Shown here piece by piece: positions 45,999 through 58,438 of a stretch of 64,000 nt of DNA. Location: the NCBI GenBank assembly GCA_963576475.1, contig OY754979.1, positions 31,511,778-31,575,777 on the forward strand. The letters are read 5' to 3'. Source of the stretch: Molanna angustata (Eukaryota; Arthropoda; Insecta; Trichoptera; Molannidae). The position numbers and the translations under genes were made by a program. Position 1 is the first letter of the stretch. The number at the start of each line of letters is the position of its first letter. The notes beneath the pieces were generated by a model. That model saw nothing but the letters and a program-made list of their open reading frames with translations, did not search any database and had not been told where the DNA came from.

Positions 45999-48659
45999 AT
46001 GTCTGATGAGATTCAGACGAAACGTCGGCAGACGACTGATTCTCTCGGGAATCATAATTTGACGCGGGTTATCCCCAAAATACTTAATAATAACATATTT
46101 TGTACTCGCGAAAACCTTAGATTTAACATAAATAACCTCTACGGGGAGGAAATATACAGTGAAACGAAAAAGTTTGAAAAATTAAAGTCAAAACACGCGA
46201 AGCTTCTATGTGACCTAACCTTTTTGTGTCGATGTCGTGATAAAAAAGTAGTGCCAAAGTGTTTTCAACTGAGACAACGCGGTAGCAGAAAATCGGTGAG
46301 AAAAATTCTTTATAATACTAGTTTTTCCCTCATACGCGACGAAATCGGTTACATTCATTTACAATTACATACACTTGGTACTGATATTAAAAATCTTCAT
46401 TTAAAACTTTCTAATATATTACACCCATTAATATGGTCCGAATTAGATAATCTCATTCATAATAGAATTGAAACGAATAATAAAATAAACTCCGACCGCC
46501 AAATAAGTAAATTCACGCGTATCGAAAATAATATCAAAAAAGTAGAATACCAACAGTCTTTAAATACCGATAAAATCATTCACAATCTCACCGATCTTAA
46601 ATTAAATAACGATACAATATCGGTTCTAAGTAAAGGTTTTAATTTTGGTGTTGTTCCTCCGAAAATTCCAAAAGAAGACATTGTTACGGGAATCGAATCA
46701 GCCGTATGTAAACTACCAAATAATATAGCCGAAACTATACGACAAGAAACTTGCCATATACTTAGAAAATCGCTTCCGCCGAAAAGAAATATATCTCTCG
46801 ATGAAATACGAGCTCTTAAAGAATTACGCGCAAATAAAGATATAATTATTCTTCCGGCAGATAAGGGAAACGCAACAGTAATCATGAAAAGCGAAGATTA
46901 TCACATTAAAATTACTAATTTGCTTAACGATCCGGCTTATAAACTGCATCCTAATAATCCTATAACATACTTAGAAAAAACGACTAAAACTAAAATTATG
47001 TCATCCAAATTAAGTCCCGAATTAAAAAAGTCGTTAATACCTAGAGAAAAATCGTCACGTTTTCCGAAATTATACGGTTTGCCAAAAATTCATAAGACGG
47101 ATGTTCCTCTTAGACCCATAGTCAGTTCTGTCGGTTCTCCACTTCAAATGTTATCAAAGTATCTTGCCAACTACTTACAACCAGATGTAGAATCAGCGGA
47201 ATCTTTTGTCAAAAATTCGGAACATTTTATACAAATCATTAAAAATCAAAAATTAAACAAGGGCGACATCCTTGTCAGTTTTGACGTCGTATCCTTGTTT
47301 ACCAATATACCCACAGACGAAGCTCTTCAAGCAATAAAAGAAATGAGTGACCCACCGAATGACATAATAACTTTAATAGAACATTGCCTCAATAACACAT
47401 TTTTCACTTATAATAACGACATGTACAAACAAGTAAAAGGAGCACCAATGGGTCTATCTCTTTCACCGCCAGTCGCTAACATATTCATGACCAAGTTAGA
47501 AAAGGAAGCTATAGACAGAGCGCGCTTAAAACCAAAGCTATGGATTAGATACGTGGACGATACCTTCGTTATATGGCCTCACGGTTTGGAGGAACTTAAC
47601 AAATTTCTTGATTTTCTGAACGATCTCCACAATAACATCAAATTCACAATGGAGATAGAAAACAACGGTGAAATACCTTTTCTTGATGTTCTCGTAATCA
47701 AAAAAGACGATGGCACTCTCGGCCACACTGTGTACAGAAAATCAACACATACCAACAGATATCTCCACGCATCGTCGAACCATCATCCAGCACAAATCGC
47801 CTCTGTAGCAAACACCTTGGTAACACGATCATTAAGGATAGCCGACTCCGAAAACATTCAAAACGAATTAGAGTATCTTAAAAACGCGCTACGAAATAAC
47901 GGTTTTTCTAATTTTACGATAAATAATGCAGTAAAAAATCAAACTAATAAAAATTATAATAAAAAAGATACGTCAACTAAAGTAAAGCCACTCTCCATTG
48001 CGTTTTTGCCTTACATAAAAGGCACTACAGACAAAATCAGTCACCTACTTTATAAACATAATATTCGCACCATTTTTAGAACAGACAACAAAATTTCATC
48101 CTTTTTAAAAAGTCCGAAAGATAAAATACCATTAGAGTCACACGGTATTTACGAAATCCCATGCGGTGATTGCTCAAAAACTTACATAGGCAGGACAAAT
48201 CGCAGAATCTCGGCGCGCGTCTCTGAACATCGCGTAGATGTTAAAAACCGGAAACTAACTTCATCTCTTGTAAATCACTCATTGACCGAAAATCACTCCA
48301 TAGACTTTGAAAATTCAAAAGTAGTCGCGAATATTAATAATGAAACATTTAGAATTTACAGGGAAGCAATCGAAATATATAAAAGAAGCAACAGTATAAT
48401 GAATAACAGGGACGATAGCATTCGAATCCCGACCGCATGGACAAGTGTACTTGAAAACAACATTTTTAAAAACCATAGTAATCAAACTACCGATATTTCA
48501 AACAATAGTCACATTAAAAACATTAGTAAAATTCTTAGTAAGCCGAAAACTGATAATCCACCTGTAAACAATATACCGTTAAGTACTAGAGTCACTAGAA
48601 GCCAAACAAAACGCAATAATGACGTCATTGGGGAAACCCACCCCTCCACTAACACTTGA
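45999..48659 (+). CDS. Penelope-like element reverse transcriptase/GIY-YIG endonuclease
   Basis: One uninterrupted frame of 886 codons. The N-terminal region has KFEKLKSKHAKLLCDLTFLC, the conserved pre-RT block of Penelope-like elements. The RT has KLYGLPKIHK and RPIVSSVGSP, then LVSFDVVSLFTNIP with Asp429, GAPMGLSLSPPVANIF, and the active site YVDD at residues 518-521. The C-terminal GIY-YIG nuclease spans about 716-731 (GIY at 716-718, YIG at 729-731) next to a CGDC zinc-type motif. All key residues are present, so the protein may be functional: it nicks target DNA and copies element RNA by target-primed reverse transcription. Flanking partial copies provide the terminal repeats. The ATG at 45999 overlaps a hammerhead-like motif, so the true start could lie downstream. 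Confidence 0.95.
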   Translation: MSDEIQTKRRQTTDSLGNHNLTRVIPKILNNNIFCTRENLRFNINNLYGEEIYSETKKFEKLKSKHAKLLCDLTFLCRCRDKKVVPKCFQLRQRGSRKSVRKILYNTSFSLIRDEIGYIHLQLHTLGTDIKNLHLKLSNILHPLIWSELDNLIHNRIETNNKINSDRQISKFTRIENNIKKVEYQQSLNTDKIIHNLTDLKLNNDTISVLSKGFNFGVVPPKIPKEDIVTGIESAVCKLPNNIAETIRQETCHILRKSLPPKRNISLDEIRALKELRANKDIIILPADKGNATVIMKSEDYHIKITNLLNDPAYKLHPNNPITYLEKTTKTKIMSSKLSPELKKSLIPREKSSRFPKLYGLPKIHKTDVPLRPIVSSVGSPLQMLSKYLANYLQPDVESAESFVKNSEHFIQIIKNQKLNKGDILVSFDVVSLFTNIPTDEALQAIKEMSDPPNDIITLIEHCLNNTFFTYNNDMYKQVKGAPMGLSLSPPVANIFMTKLEKEAIDRARLKPKLWIRYVDDTFVIWPHGLEELNKFLDFLNDLHNNIKFTMEIENNGEIPFLDVLVIKKDDGTLGHTVYRKSTHTNRYLHASSNHHPAQIASVANTLVTRSLRIADSENIQNELEYLKNALRNNGFSNFTINNAVKNQTNKNYNKKDTSTKVKPLSIAFLPYIKGTTDKISHLLYKHNIRTIFRTDNKISSFLKSPKDKIPLESHGIYEIPCGDCSKTYIGRTNRRISARVSEHRVDVKNRKLTSSLVNHSLTENHSIDFENSKVVANINNETFRIYREAIEIYKRSNSIMNNRDDSIRIPTAWTSVLENNIFKNHSNQTTDISNNSHIKNISKILSKPKTDNPPVNNIPLSTRVTRSQTKRNNDVIGETHPSTNT
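46001..46036 (+). ncRNA. Hammerhead-ribozyme-like motif in Penelope terminal repeat
   Basis: The core boxes CTGATGA (46003-46009) and GAAA (46019-46022) are followed by CGTC-GGCA-GACG, a four-pair stem III hairpin. Short hammerheads are known in Penelope-like terminal repeats. Here the expected U before the cleavage base reads A and stem II is weak, so activity is doubtful. Identical copies lie at 48768-48803 (+) and 44843-44878 (-). Confidence 0.45.
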
Positions 48660-49021
<362 letters not shown>

Positions 49022-49249
49022 TACATCCATTAAACAACAATTAGACATTTTAAGAAACAGTAAAAAATGAAAAAAAAAAAAAAAAATCCTTAACAGAACA
49101 TGCAATAGCATTCAAACATCAAGTAAATTTTAATTTCAATTTAAATTTAAATTTATATATGTTTGTGAATGTACCTATATGTATAAAAATATTTTAAAGA
49201 TATTTAAGCGTTTACATCTTAGATATTTACGATATTTTCAAAGACGGAA

Positions 49250-49400
49250 ATGTTTGAAGTGTGAGCAATAGACGAACATGTATGAGACGATTCATGAATG
49301 TGGACGAGGCAAGAGATGCGTGCCAGGATAGAAAAATGTGGCGTTCGGTTCTCTCTGCCTACCCCGCAAGGGGCATGGCGTGATGGTATGTATGTATGTA
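49250..49400 (+). mobile_element. RTE-type LINE 3' end
   Basis: This encodes in broken frame the MNVDEARDACQDRKMWRSVL pattern and then CTACCCCGCAAGGGGCATGG, ending GATGGTATGTATGTATGTAT. Similar ends lie at 31601 and 51085. Confidence 0.75.
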
Positions 49401-49520
49401 TGCATCTTAGTAAGTATAGTTTTTGTATTGAATAGTTTTTTAATTATTTTTTTATCTCATATGTTTTTATATAAGTACTCAGAGAAACACTCGTGCCCTC
49501 TGCCAGTATCAAATTCTTTA

Positions 49521-50338
49521 AGGTAGGCGCGCATGGAAGCTAATTTCATCGGCCGATTAATTATCGGTGAGCTACAACATACGAATTACATGTAAGAGCG
49601 CGCATGAAAGCTAACAGAATCGGCCGATTTTAAAATCTGTGACGAGACAAAAAAATCGGCCGATCGAGGTCGGTCGATTTTTTGTAACCAATCCCGTTGT
49701 ATGAGAGAGCGCGCATGGCGCTTGCTCACCGATAATTTAATCGTCCGAGCGCAGTAGATCGAGAAGTACGTTGTCAGTGTTGTCAAACGAAATGTCAGAA
49801 AATATGTATGAAATAAATATTGATTCAGAACAATTAATTAAATTAGTTGAAGCACGTCCTTCATAGAATGATTAAAAAATTTAAAAAATATAGTGACCGC
49901 CAAATTAAGCAAAAATTGTGTTAGGAGATCAGCGAAATTTTAATAACTGGTTGGTGTACTTAAAAAACTCCTCAAGGTGTGATCTTAAATCTTCGTAGGA
50001 CCGGACAAATTGTCCTTTCGGTAATATAGCACTTATTAGCGGATGAACCCAGTGATTTTTTTTGACGTTTCTTTTTACGCATTTTGAGGACAAGAGCACA
50101 AACACATGCTACTTCAAAATAATCCATATTTCTAATCATATAGGTATTAAAACTTATGAATATACATATTGTATGTATTTTAAATATATGAATGTTGACC
50201 GCCGTGTTATTTCCAATCATACAATTCTATAAGCTTTCATGCGCGTTAGATCCGATCGGCCGATTTATTATCGGCCGATAAATAAATCGGCCGATAATAA
50301 TCGGCCGATTTATTTAAGCTTCCATGCGCGCCTTACCT
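49521..50338 (+). mobile_element. PIF/Harbinger-like non-autonomous element with MADF remnant
   Basis: Terminal inverted repeats (AGGTAGGCGCGCATGGAAGC at the left, mirrored by GCTTCCATGCGCGCCTTACC at the right) carry many subterminal ATCGGCCGAT palindromes. The flanks read TAA on the left and TTA on the right, close to the TWA duplication of PIF/Harbinger. At 49791 an ATG opens INIDSEQLIKLVEARPS, the usual start of the MADF DNA-binding protein of such elements, which meets a stop after 24 codons. The remaining MADF text is broken. No transposase is present. Confidence 0.7.
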
Positions 50339-50340
50339 TA

Positions 50341-51025
50341 CAGTTGGACAATAAGTTGTCATTTGATCTGCAAATCTCTTAAACGGTAAGGCAACTGAAA
50401 AATATTCGTCGAAGCTTGCCCAAGAATGAGACAAAAATATTTAACAAATGCATTCGTCGTGCTTCGGCTTGATTACTGCACCGGCATTTATGCTAGATTT
50501 CCAATGTATTATCAGCTCGATAGACTACAGATAGTATTTAATGAAGCAGCAAGGCTCATTTACGTGTCAGAAAAACGATGTCACGTAACTCCACTACTAA
50601 ACGAACTATACTGGTTGAAGTATCCAGAGCGAGTTGATTACAAAATTTGTCTGCCAGTGTTTAATGCTTTGAAATATCTGGCACCACAATACATTCAAGA
50701 GCTGTGCCAGAGAAAAGAGCGATCTGGGCCGATGCACCTCACATTCAGGTCTTCTGTATCGCAGAGTAAAAACTCCCTAAAGGAATTGGATAGTCCCAAC
50801 GAAGCGGCTTACTATGATTTATGCTTTAGTGTGAGTGGTCCTATAAAATGGAATAGATTGCCTCCAGATGTCTGCAGTGCACAAAGCAAAAGAACACTTT
50901 CTCTAAAGGATTGGAAACATCTTTATTTCGTTGAACAACATTAGACAGAATATAAGTGCCTTTGGAATGATCCTGAATCATTAAACGGCGCTATATAAAT
51001 TAATTATATTATTATTATATTATGA
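50341..51025 (+). mobile_element. CR1/L2-like LINE 3' end
   Basis: A 172-codon frame (50426-50944) has LDYCTGIYARFP, YQLDRLQIVFNEAARLIY, HVTPLLNELYWL, APQYIQELC and GPIKWNRLPPDV, the RT C-terminus of L2/CR1 LINEs. It ends in the characteristic GGCGCTATATAAATTAATTA followed by ATT repeats. Upstream frame-shifted text (LDNKLSFDLQIS) begins right at the edge of the Harbinger-like element. It is related to 7968-8430. Confidence 0.85.
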
Positions 51026-51084
51026 ATGTGGATGAATGTGGACATATTAATAATAATATTCATTGAATGAATGAATGAATATTA

Positions 51085-51465
51085 TTATTATGAATGTGGA
51101 TGAGGCGAGGGATGCGTGCCAGGATAGAAAGATGTGGCGTTCGGTTCTCTCTGCCTACCCCGTAAGGGACATGGCGTCATGGTATGTATGGTTGTTAATA
51201 TGTTTGTATGATGCATTTTTTTTTGCATGTACTCATGTGTGTACCTACGTGTGATTGTGTGTGGGTTGGTGTGTTTGCGTACTTACCTATATGTTTAAAA
51301 AACTTTAAGCGTGTGTATTGATGAAATTTGCTCATGTTGTGTTTACTTCTAAAGGGGCATTGACAACATATACCTAAAATTGTAGGATATACATAATTTC
51401 TTGTATGCCGTTGTCAATGTCTGTCAGTGTCCCTAATAAAATATAATAAAATAAAATAAATAGTA
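51085..51465 (+). mobile_element. RTE-type LINE 3' end with long untranslated tail
   Basis: MNVDEARDACQDRKMWRSVL-type coding end (51085-51160), then GTATGTATGG and about 250 bp of T/G-rich untranslated sequence ending in AATAAAATATAATAAAATAA. Confidence 0.7.
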
Positions 51466-52298
51466 TTTTCATTTTATATCAGAAATTTAAAATCGCGAAT
51501 CTTTTCGTTATCTGTGGCATTTTATTAAAACGAATTATATATAACAATACTTTCTAAGTTAGTACACTGTATTTTTTTTTCATTTCTCAAAAAGCATAAG
51601 ACGCTTGTGCTGTTTCTCTTTATGTTTCGTCAAGTGAGCCATAAAGTAAATGAGAATAATATTATTTAAGCCATATTCTACGTTCTTGACTTCATCAACG
51701 TATTAATTATGCACATCATCACCGTCATCTTAGCTGATTGAGCTCAAGCGAAAAGCAACAGTTTGGTTCAAAGGATTGTTAAGAGTCACACTCACTAGGT
51801 ACAGTTACTTGACAGTCATATAAGCGACATAATATGTACTGTACAAGATCATATTATATTCTGTATTTGACTGTCTATCATTAATTGCGTTGATTAAGTT
51901 TCATATACCTTATAACAGATTTACGAGGCACTCATCAATATTTCATTCCATTTTCTTCCCTTCCCTTCTTTCAATCTGGCTGTGATGATTATAGGTATAA
52001 TATTTATATATTGTTACATATTATTATATGTTATATTATTATGTATTGTGTATTTGTAAGCACAAAAAAAAGTAAAATGAAATGTAAATAGATACTAACC
52101 TATATGCGCAGATATACACTAAAATAACTAGGAAATACAGTAATTGGTGATATAAATAAGGAAATTATTTACTGTAGGTATACTAATAATTGTAAACAGC
52201 TGTAGTATTTCTTAATAATATAAAAAATAAAACAAAAAATAAAAATAAAATTACGATATAATGAGGACCGAAGCCCAAAGACATTCTCCATTTCCCAA
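51466..52298. other. AT-rich intergenic DNA
   Basis: No gene or repeat that I can support. Confidence 0.4.
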
Positions 52299-54105
52299 AT
52301 AAACTAATTTCTCAATTTATGGCGTTACAAAAATGTTTCTTCGTTAATTCATAGATGGCAACAGTATAATTTCTTATTTTCAGGTGAATTGATACACATT
52401 ATTCAAATATATAGAACTTTCAAAAATTACATTGATAAGGGAGCTCAATAAGTAGGCATAATTGGTGAACGTTGCGCAAGCGCATAAAGTGATCACGTAA
52501 ACCAGCCGATGACAGGTCGTAAGCCATGTAGGTGCCTTGAGTTCCTGGTTCTTCAATGATATCCCAACTTCGCCTCTATTGAGATGTTAAAAAGTTTGTC
52601 AGTAAAAATATCATTTGACTCCCGAAAGGGAAAAAAATCCAATGTTTGCGTATATGCAATTAAAAAAAAAAAAAAAAAACGAGTGGGTTGTGGCTAACGC
52701 TAAACTCCTCACTACCAAGTAACCGCAAAGTATTCAAATTTTGTATGGAAAATATTCGGCATTTTCATGAAATGAGTTTGTTGCATTATTTTTTATTTAA
52801 ATATTTTATTATGAAAACTTAATAATTCTTCAATGCCATTTTATGAAAGTGAAATTTTCAAATTATAAGTTTCCTGAGCTTGGAGTCACTTTGATATATT
52901 TGACAGTTAAAAAAATTGAGAAGCACTATTCAGATATCCTTCGAAATCTAATGAAGTCTAAGTGAGTATTTTAGATATACAAATTTGCAAAATTTGAATA
53001 GAATCGAACAAATACTTTAGTCTTTAATCGATAAAGTAAAATGAACACGCTTTACATATCATACAGCGCATAGCGCACACACACAGATGCATTGTAACGA
53101 AACTTTCAGAATACAATCTCAGCATGATACTAGTTGATAATCTGCAATAAAAAAATAACCTTAAAAATTGCCAAATCATAACTTCCCACTATATCCCCTT
53201 GGGTTAGTGAGGAGTAATATTCGATATAATGTTTCTATTTTTTATCTGTTTGTGCTCAGTTGTATCTTTTGTAGTAATGCTTATCTGTTTTCTTTTGTAA
53301 ATATATTTCATTATTTTTCCTTGTTGTGATATTAGTTTCTATTGTATCTTTCCTTGTTGTGATATTAGTTTCTATTGTATCTTTCCTTGTTGTGATATTA
53401 GTTTCTATTGTATCTTTCCTTGTTGTGATATTAGTTTCTATTGTATCTTTCCTTGTTGTGATATTAGTTTCTATTGTATCTTTCCTTGTTGTGATATTAG
53501 TTTCTATTGTATCTTTTCATTTTTATTTAAATTCTTTTTTTTAGATATTTTCATTTTCTTATAAATTTGTACGCCAAATTTTAATGCAGGATGTGGCCAT
53601 TTGTAATTGGCTGACCAGTTTTGTAATAGCTTGCCCTTATTTTATGGAACTATGATGTATAATAATTTGTTAGCTGTATGTAAGTGGTCCTTTATAATAA
53701 ATAAATAAATAAATCGGATATTTTTTCAATTGCATATACGCAAACATTGGATTTTTTTCCCTTTCGGGAGTCAAATGATATTTTTATTGACAAAAATATA
53801 ATATCTCAATAGAGACGAAGTTGGGATATTGTAGAAGAACCAGGAACTCGAGGCACCTACAGGGCTTACGACCTATAATCGGCTGGTTTACGTGATCACT
53901 TTATGCGCTTGCGCAACGTTCACCAATTATGCCTTCATATTGAGTTCCCTTATCAATGTAATTTTTGAAAGTTCTATATATTTGAATAGTGTGTAACAAT
54001 TCACCTGAAAATAAGGAACTATACTATTGCCATTTATGGAGTAACGAAAAAACCTTTTTGTAACGCCATCTATTGAGAAATTAAGAAATTAGTTTATTTG
54101 TAAAC
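52299..54105. mobile_element. Element with about 360-bp inverted terminal arms
   Basis: The left arm (about 52299-52660) and right arm (about 53728-54105) are inverted copies over nearly their whole length, for example AAATAAACTAATTTCTCAAT on the left against the mirrored text at 54080-54105, and ACGTTGCGCAAGCGCATAAA mirrored near 53902. The 1.07-kb middle has no transposase and contains a 33-bp minisatellite. A fragment of the arm also occurs at 11278-11500. This fits a foldback or long-TIR non-autonomous DNA element. Confidence 0.75.
53316..53517. repeat. 33-bp minisatellite, 6 copies
   Basis: TTCCTTGTTGTGATATTAGT plus TTCTATTGTATCT, repeated six times almost exactly, inside the inverted-arm element. 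The repeated VSIVSFLVVIL frame is an artefact of a period divisible by three. Confidence 0.96.
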
Positions 54106-57100
54106 AATGAAAGCAACAGTCCTTATAAATGAGATGACGGTGTCTCGCACAGATGTCACCCCAGAACTGCGCCAGAAATATTATTACATTTTTGGCTTGT
54201 TTACCTACTTGTAAATAAATAAATAAATTCACTGAAACTTCAAGTGAGTATCAGACTTAAGAGGGTGGTTCATTATATACACTTGAATGTATTATTTAAA
54301 AACAAATCAACGGTTTGTTCCCATGGGCTAAGATGAATAGATTGCCATAGTTTTACTACAGCTATTAGATGAATTCTGAAGGCGATATAATCCTTAGGTA
54401 ACCATGATGTGATCTTATTAGTCTCAGAGTCATAAACATACAAATTTCATTTATTCAAGCATCGTATGCATACACGAAATCATTTTATTTATTTAGTTTA
54501 TCTTCAACATCATGTTGTGACCGATCTTTGTTCAGAAGTAATTTTATTTCCACGAAGAAATCTCTTCCAACCAACCCTATCAATAATAGATATGTATTAC
54601 CCGAGAAAATACTTTTCAAAAAATACTATATAAAGAAAGCAGGGAATATTTTCTTCTGTGCTATATACCTATACAGTGGCATAGCTAGAAATTCTGGGCA
54701 AAATTATTACGCGAGGGCCCCCTTATAAAAAACAAAATAAATTAACATTATTAAATTATTATGCGAGGGCCCCCTTATAAAAAACAAAATAAATTAACAT
54801 TATTTAAGCTGCAAATTTGCGCATAGAGCAATAATTGCTCTATGCGCAAATTTGTTAAACTCTATTGTTTTTTTTATGAATACGTTCTTGTTAACCAAGA
54901 ACATATATTATATACATCTTCCAACATTCCCTAAATTAAGCAATTAAGCATAAATGCTTGTGTCCGTTGTCCTTAGGAGCCCCTTGGTGGCCCTGGCGAA
55001 ATGAAAAATTGATAATGTTTCATTTCGGTTCTGGACGATACTGCACGACTCGTTTAAGTGGACTGTATATTTTGAAGGAATTGGTCGGGTTAGGATAGGA
55101 CAGGAGAAATTTATCACCAGGAACTGAGATCGACTTACCCAGGTTCTCGGCGATGCACCGGATGTTGCCTTCCGATTTTCTCGACCAGAGCTTCGTAATT
55201 TTCTTTAAATGGTACACAACCATTAGTGGGAACGTAAAAGTTTCTTGAAAATATGAATGATGATTTTGCAATGTGACACTTGTGAAAAATTGTAACTAAC
55301 TCACAACTAACTATGTATGAATAAATGAATGTTCCTTTTTTTAATATGTTTCGAATTACTTAAATGTAGATTCCGAATGGTAGGTAGGTACTTTCTTCTC
55401 TGGGTGGCGATGGGCGACGTCTGGTCTCAGCGTGGTGATAATAAGCCAATGATGGAATATGGGTAGGCTGGATGTTAAACGCCTAAACAGTAGGTATTAT
55501 TTAAAAAGTTTATATTTTATATTCAAGCCTTTCTAGAGGTCTATTATTATCAAAGCAATAAGACATAAATTAAAAATTTTAATCTTATCAACGCGTGGGT
55601 AATACAGGATAACGACGGTCGACTAAGAGTTTTGAAGGGATGAAAATGGGTATATGAAAAAAAGGATTTTTTAGGTGTCTCCTAATAAGCCAAAAACTCA
55701 ATTTACTTATATTAAATATAATACGTATTGATATAATATAACTCGCAGTCTAAATTATTCTACAAATCTTCCTGGTTGTACTTGAAAAGATGACCTAAAA
55801 AATTTGATTAAGCGAGTCTTGACTGTTAAAATTTTGTCGAAGTACGAAAGGGGTCTTGCAGATTTCTCTTGATTAGCAATCATGGCACCATGTAACGATG
55901 AGAGTGTTAACAAAAAAATTAATACATCATTGTTGATCTAGTTGTAGCTAAACATCTTGATCTTTTAGTCGAATGGGGGGGGGGGGGGGGGGAGGTGATT
56001 TGCACGTATGTAAACCAACGAAGCAAAAAGACAAAAATTTGCGCTCTGCGCAACCGGAAGCTCGTTCAAGGTGTTTAGCGAAAATTATACAACGATTTTA
56101 TATTGAATAAAGATTAAATTTAAAGATATATTATGTTTTTTTGCACGTGATAATTAAGCATTAGGTAAAATACAATAGGTCGATTATATATTTATTTAGG
56201 TTAAATTTGGACAAAAAACAGCGTTAAGACATAGTGCAATACAATAGTAACATCAAGTATTAAGGCCTATTACATTTTGTCGTTGTGATTAATATAAAAT
56301 AATACAAGTTTGCAAAAAATAAAAATAAAAATAAGATCATAGGTTGGTATGTAGGTAAGAGCAACATTTCAAGTTAACAATGATTTAAAACATAATATTC
56401 AACTAAAAGGAAAAAAAGAAAAAAGATTATGCACTCTATTGTTGTATAAACTATGTACCAAATACATGTTCACTGTTTGGTTCAATTTACTAGAGACAGA
56501 TTAAAGACAGGTTAATATTGACTACAATAGTTGAACCCTTTTCAAAGATTTCTTTGCATATGAAATTTATAATCAATTTTATACGAGCATTATTTACTGT
56601 AATTTAGTTGACAGTTAAATCGTATTTAGAAAGGTATATTTTTTACTGTGATTTTAACGTTGAAAAACAGTTAAATATGTAATTGTTTCGTCAAAACGTA
56701 TAAAATTCAAATTTTATTAACGCTCAGACGGAAACGGAGAGCTTTGTTTACTTTGTACGAAATAAAAAAAAAATTCAATTTAATCAAAATATCAAATAAA
56801 TCAAGCAGTTGCGACATGGATTGTCTACGAGAATACACAAATGTTGAAAGCTTTAACTGGTCGAGAAGTTAGTTAAAAATATATTGTAAAATTCCAAACA
56901 GACAGACAGACAAATGAATTTAAAGAGAAGGTTTTACTGATGAAATAAACAATTCAAATTTTAATAAGTTCCATTTATTATCTGTTTAGATTATATTACC
57001 TTATAATTCCATGATTATCTGTTTTATTTTTTTATGTACCTGCCTACAAAAATTTAACTAAAATCTAGATTTTTCAAGACCTTCGCCTCACGGTGAGATG

Positions 57101-57712
57101 GTCGTCTCTATGTTTTGGGAGTGTAGTTAAGTTTTTTTGGACATGTGGCGTGTAGCATCGCCACATCATGTCGGGGTAACCACTATTAAGGGATAGATGC
57201 TATTGGGGTTGTTATTTAATTGAGAATATAATATATCAGAAGGTTTCGATTTTAAGTGCGGGTTCAAATTACTTCCCAATAACATACATCACTAAATAAG
57301 ATATTTCAATTTGATAATCAGTTAATCAGTCAGAAATAGAAAAATTAATTGAGTGATGAAGGGTTTCAAAATAAAAGATAACTTACATGATTTACATCTA
57401 TTTTCGGTTGAAATAAGTTACAATATTATACTTGATAAATTTACAGATGTTCGCGATGTTTGGATTGATATTAATTTTACGATTATTACTAAAGAGTTAA
57501 CACTGTAATCGTCTTGCCGGTTGATATGTGAATGGGAAACCGTGCTGCATTAATATTTTAAGATAATCTATTTTCTATACAAAAAAAATGAGGTCAGTCC
57601 TTTTTGCCTACCATGAAAACAGCATGATGGTATGCAAGTATATTTAGAGATAAGTTATCTAACTATTGAGAGTCCCCACTTTCTAGAAATATTAGGATTA
57701 AACATACACTAC
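54106..57712. other. Gene-poor intergenic DNA
   Basis: A 56-bp tandem duplication (GCGAGGGCCCCCTTATAAAA) at 54705-54805, a palindrome at 54812-54854 and a G17 tract near 55976-55992 are the only structures I see. A minus-strand frame of 83 codons at 55271-55020 has no recognisable family and no supporting gene structure. Confidence 0.5.
54812..54854. repeat. Perfect palindrome, 21-bp arms with a 1-nt centre
   Basis: AAATTTGCGCATAGAGCAAT and its exact reverse complement flank a single A, with one further C/G pair outside. Confidence 0.97.
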
Positions 57713-57716
57713 ATTT

Positions 57717-57955
57717 CGCTCGTTTGCGAGAGCAACGACATAGGTATATAAGTCAAAAATCCGATTTTAGAGTTAATAATGCAGAAATGTTGTGTTTATC
57801 AATATTCATGTCGTATCCAATTCTTAGTACAATATCTCTATAAGTGCGAGAGAAAGAGCACATGTGTCGTTGTTTCACTGTCATATATTCATTTCTGCAT
57901 TATTAACTCAAAAATCGGATTTTTTGACTTATGTCGTTGTTCTCGCAAATGAGCG
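57717..57955. mobile_element. MITE with about 70-bp terminal inverted repeats
   Basis: The left end CGCTCGTTTGCGAGAGCAAC and the right end (GTTCTCGCAAATGAGCG mirrored) extend inward through AAATCCGATTTT and GTTAATAATGCAGAAATG. The 239-bp element is flanked by ATTT on both sides, a possible 4-bp target duplication. Confidence 0.8.
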
Positions 57956-57959
57956 ATTT

Positions 57960-58438
57960 GGTGAATCATTCATTAATCTGACATAATTTTTTCTTTAAAT
58001 TTTATTGTAAGGTTAGCGTTAACTACAGTCTTTTCAAAAGGATTTTGAGCGATAGCTGCAGGATAGCAGGCATAGTCTTCTGGTTAAATATAATATTACA
58101 TTCCATTTTAAAACGTCCTCAAATATTTGGCCTCTAGTCCCAAGATATATAATATAATATACAGTTGGTTGGGATTTAACAATAAACCTAATATTGAGAT
58201 ACCCAGGATTCTATCATCCCGTCAAATGGGAAGGGATATAAGTTTTATTGAAGGCCACAATTTGAGGAATGTCCTATGCGGGATTGTTTAATATACAAAA
58301 CACGCACAGCAAAACTTGTGCGTTCAGATCAAATAACGAATGTCGTGGGTCGATTTGTATATTTATTGTCCCATATAACATTGAAATGACATGAAACGGA
58401 GCTAAAACATTTTGTTTATCTTTGGCAAATTACATCAC
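57960..58438. other. AT-rich intergenic DNA
   Basis: Nothing recognisable between the MITE and the satellite array. Confidence 0.4.

Noticed and set aside
49791..49865. A 24-codon gene of its own
   Set aside because: Better explained as the truncated start of the MADF gene in a Harbinger-like derivative.
53326..53544. 72-codon frame with hydrophobic VSIVSFLVVIL repeats
   Set aside because: By-product of a 33-bp minisatellite inside a transposable element.
55020..55271. 83-codon minus-strand frame
   Set aside because: Single short frame without family motifs, promoter or splice sites; I could not support it as a gene.
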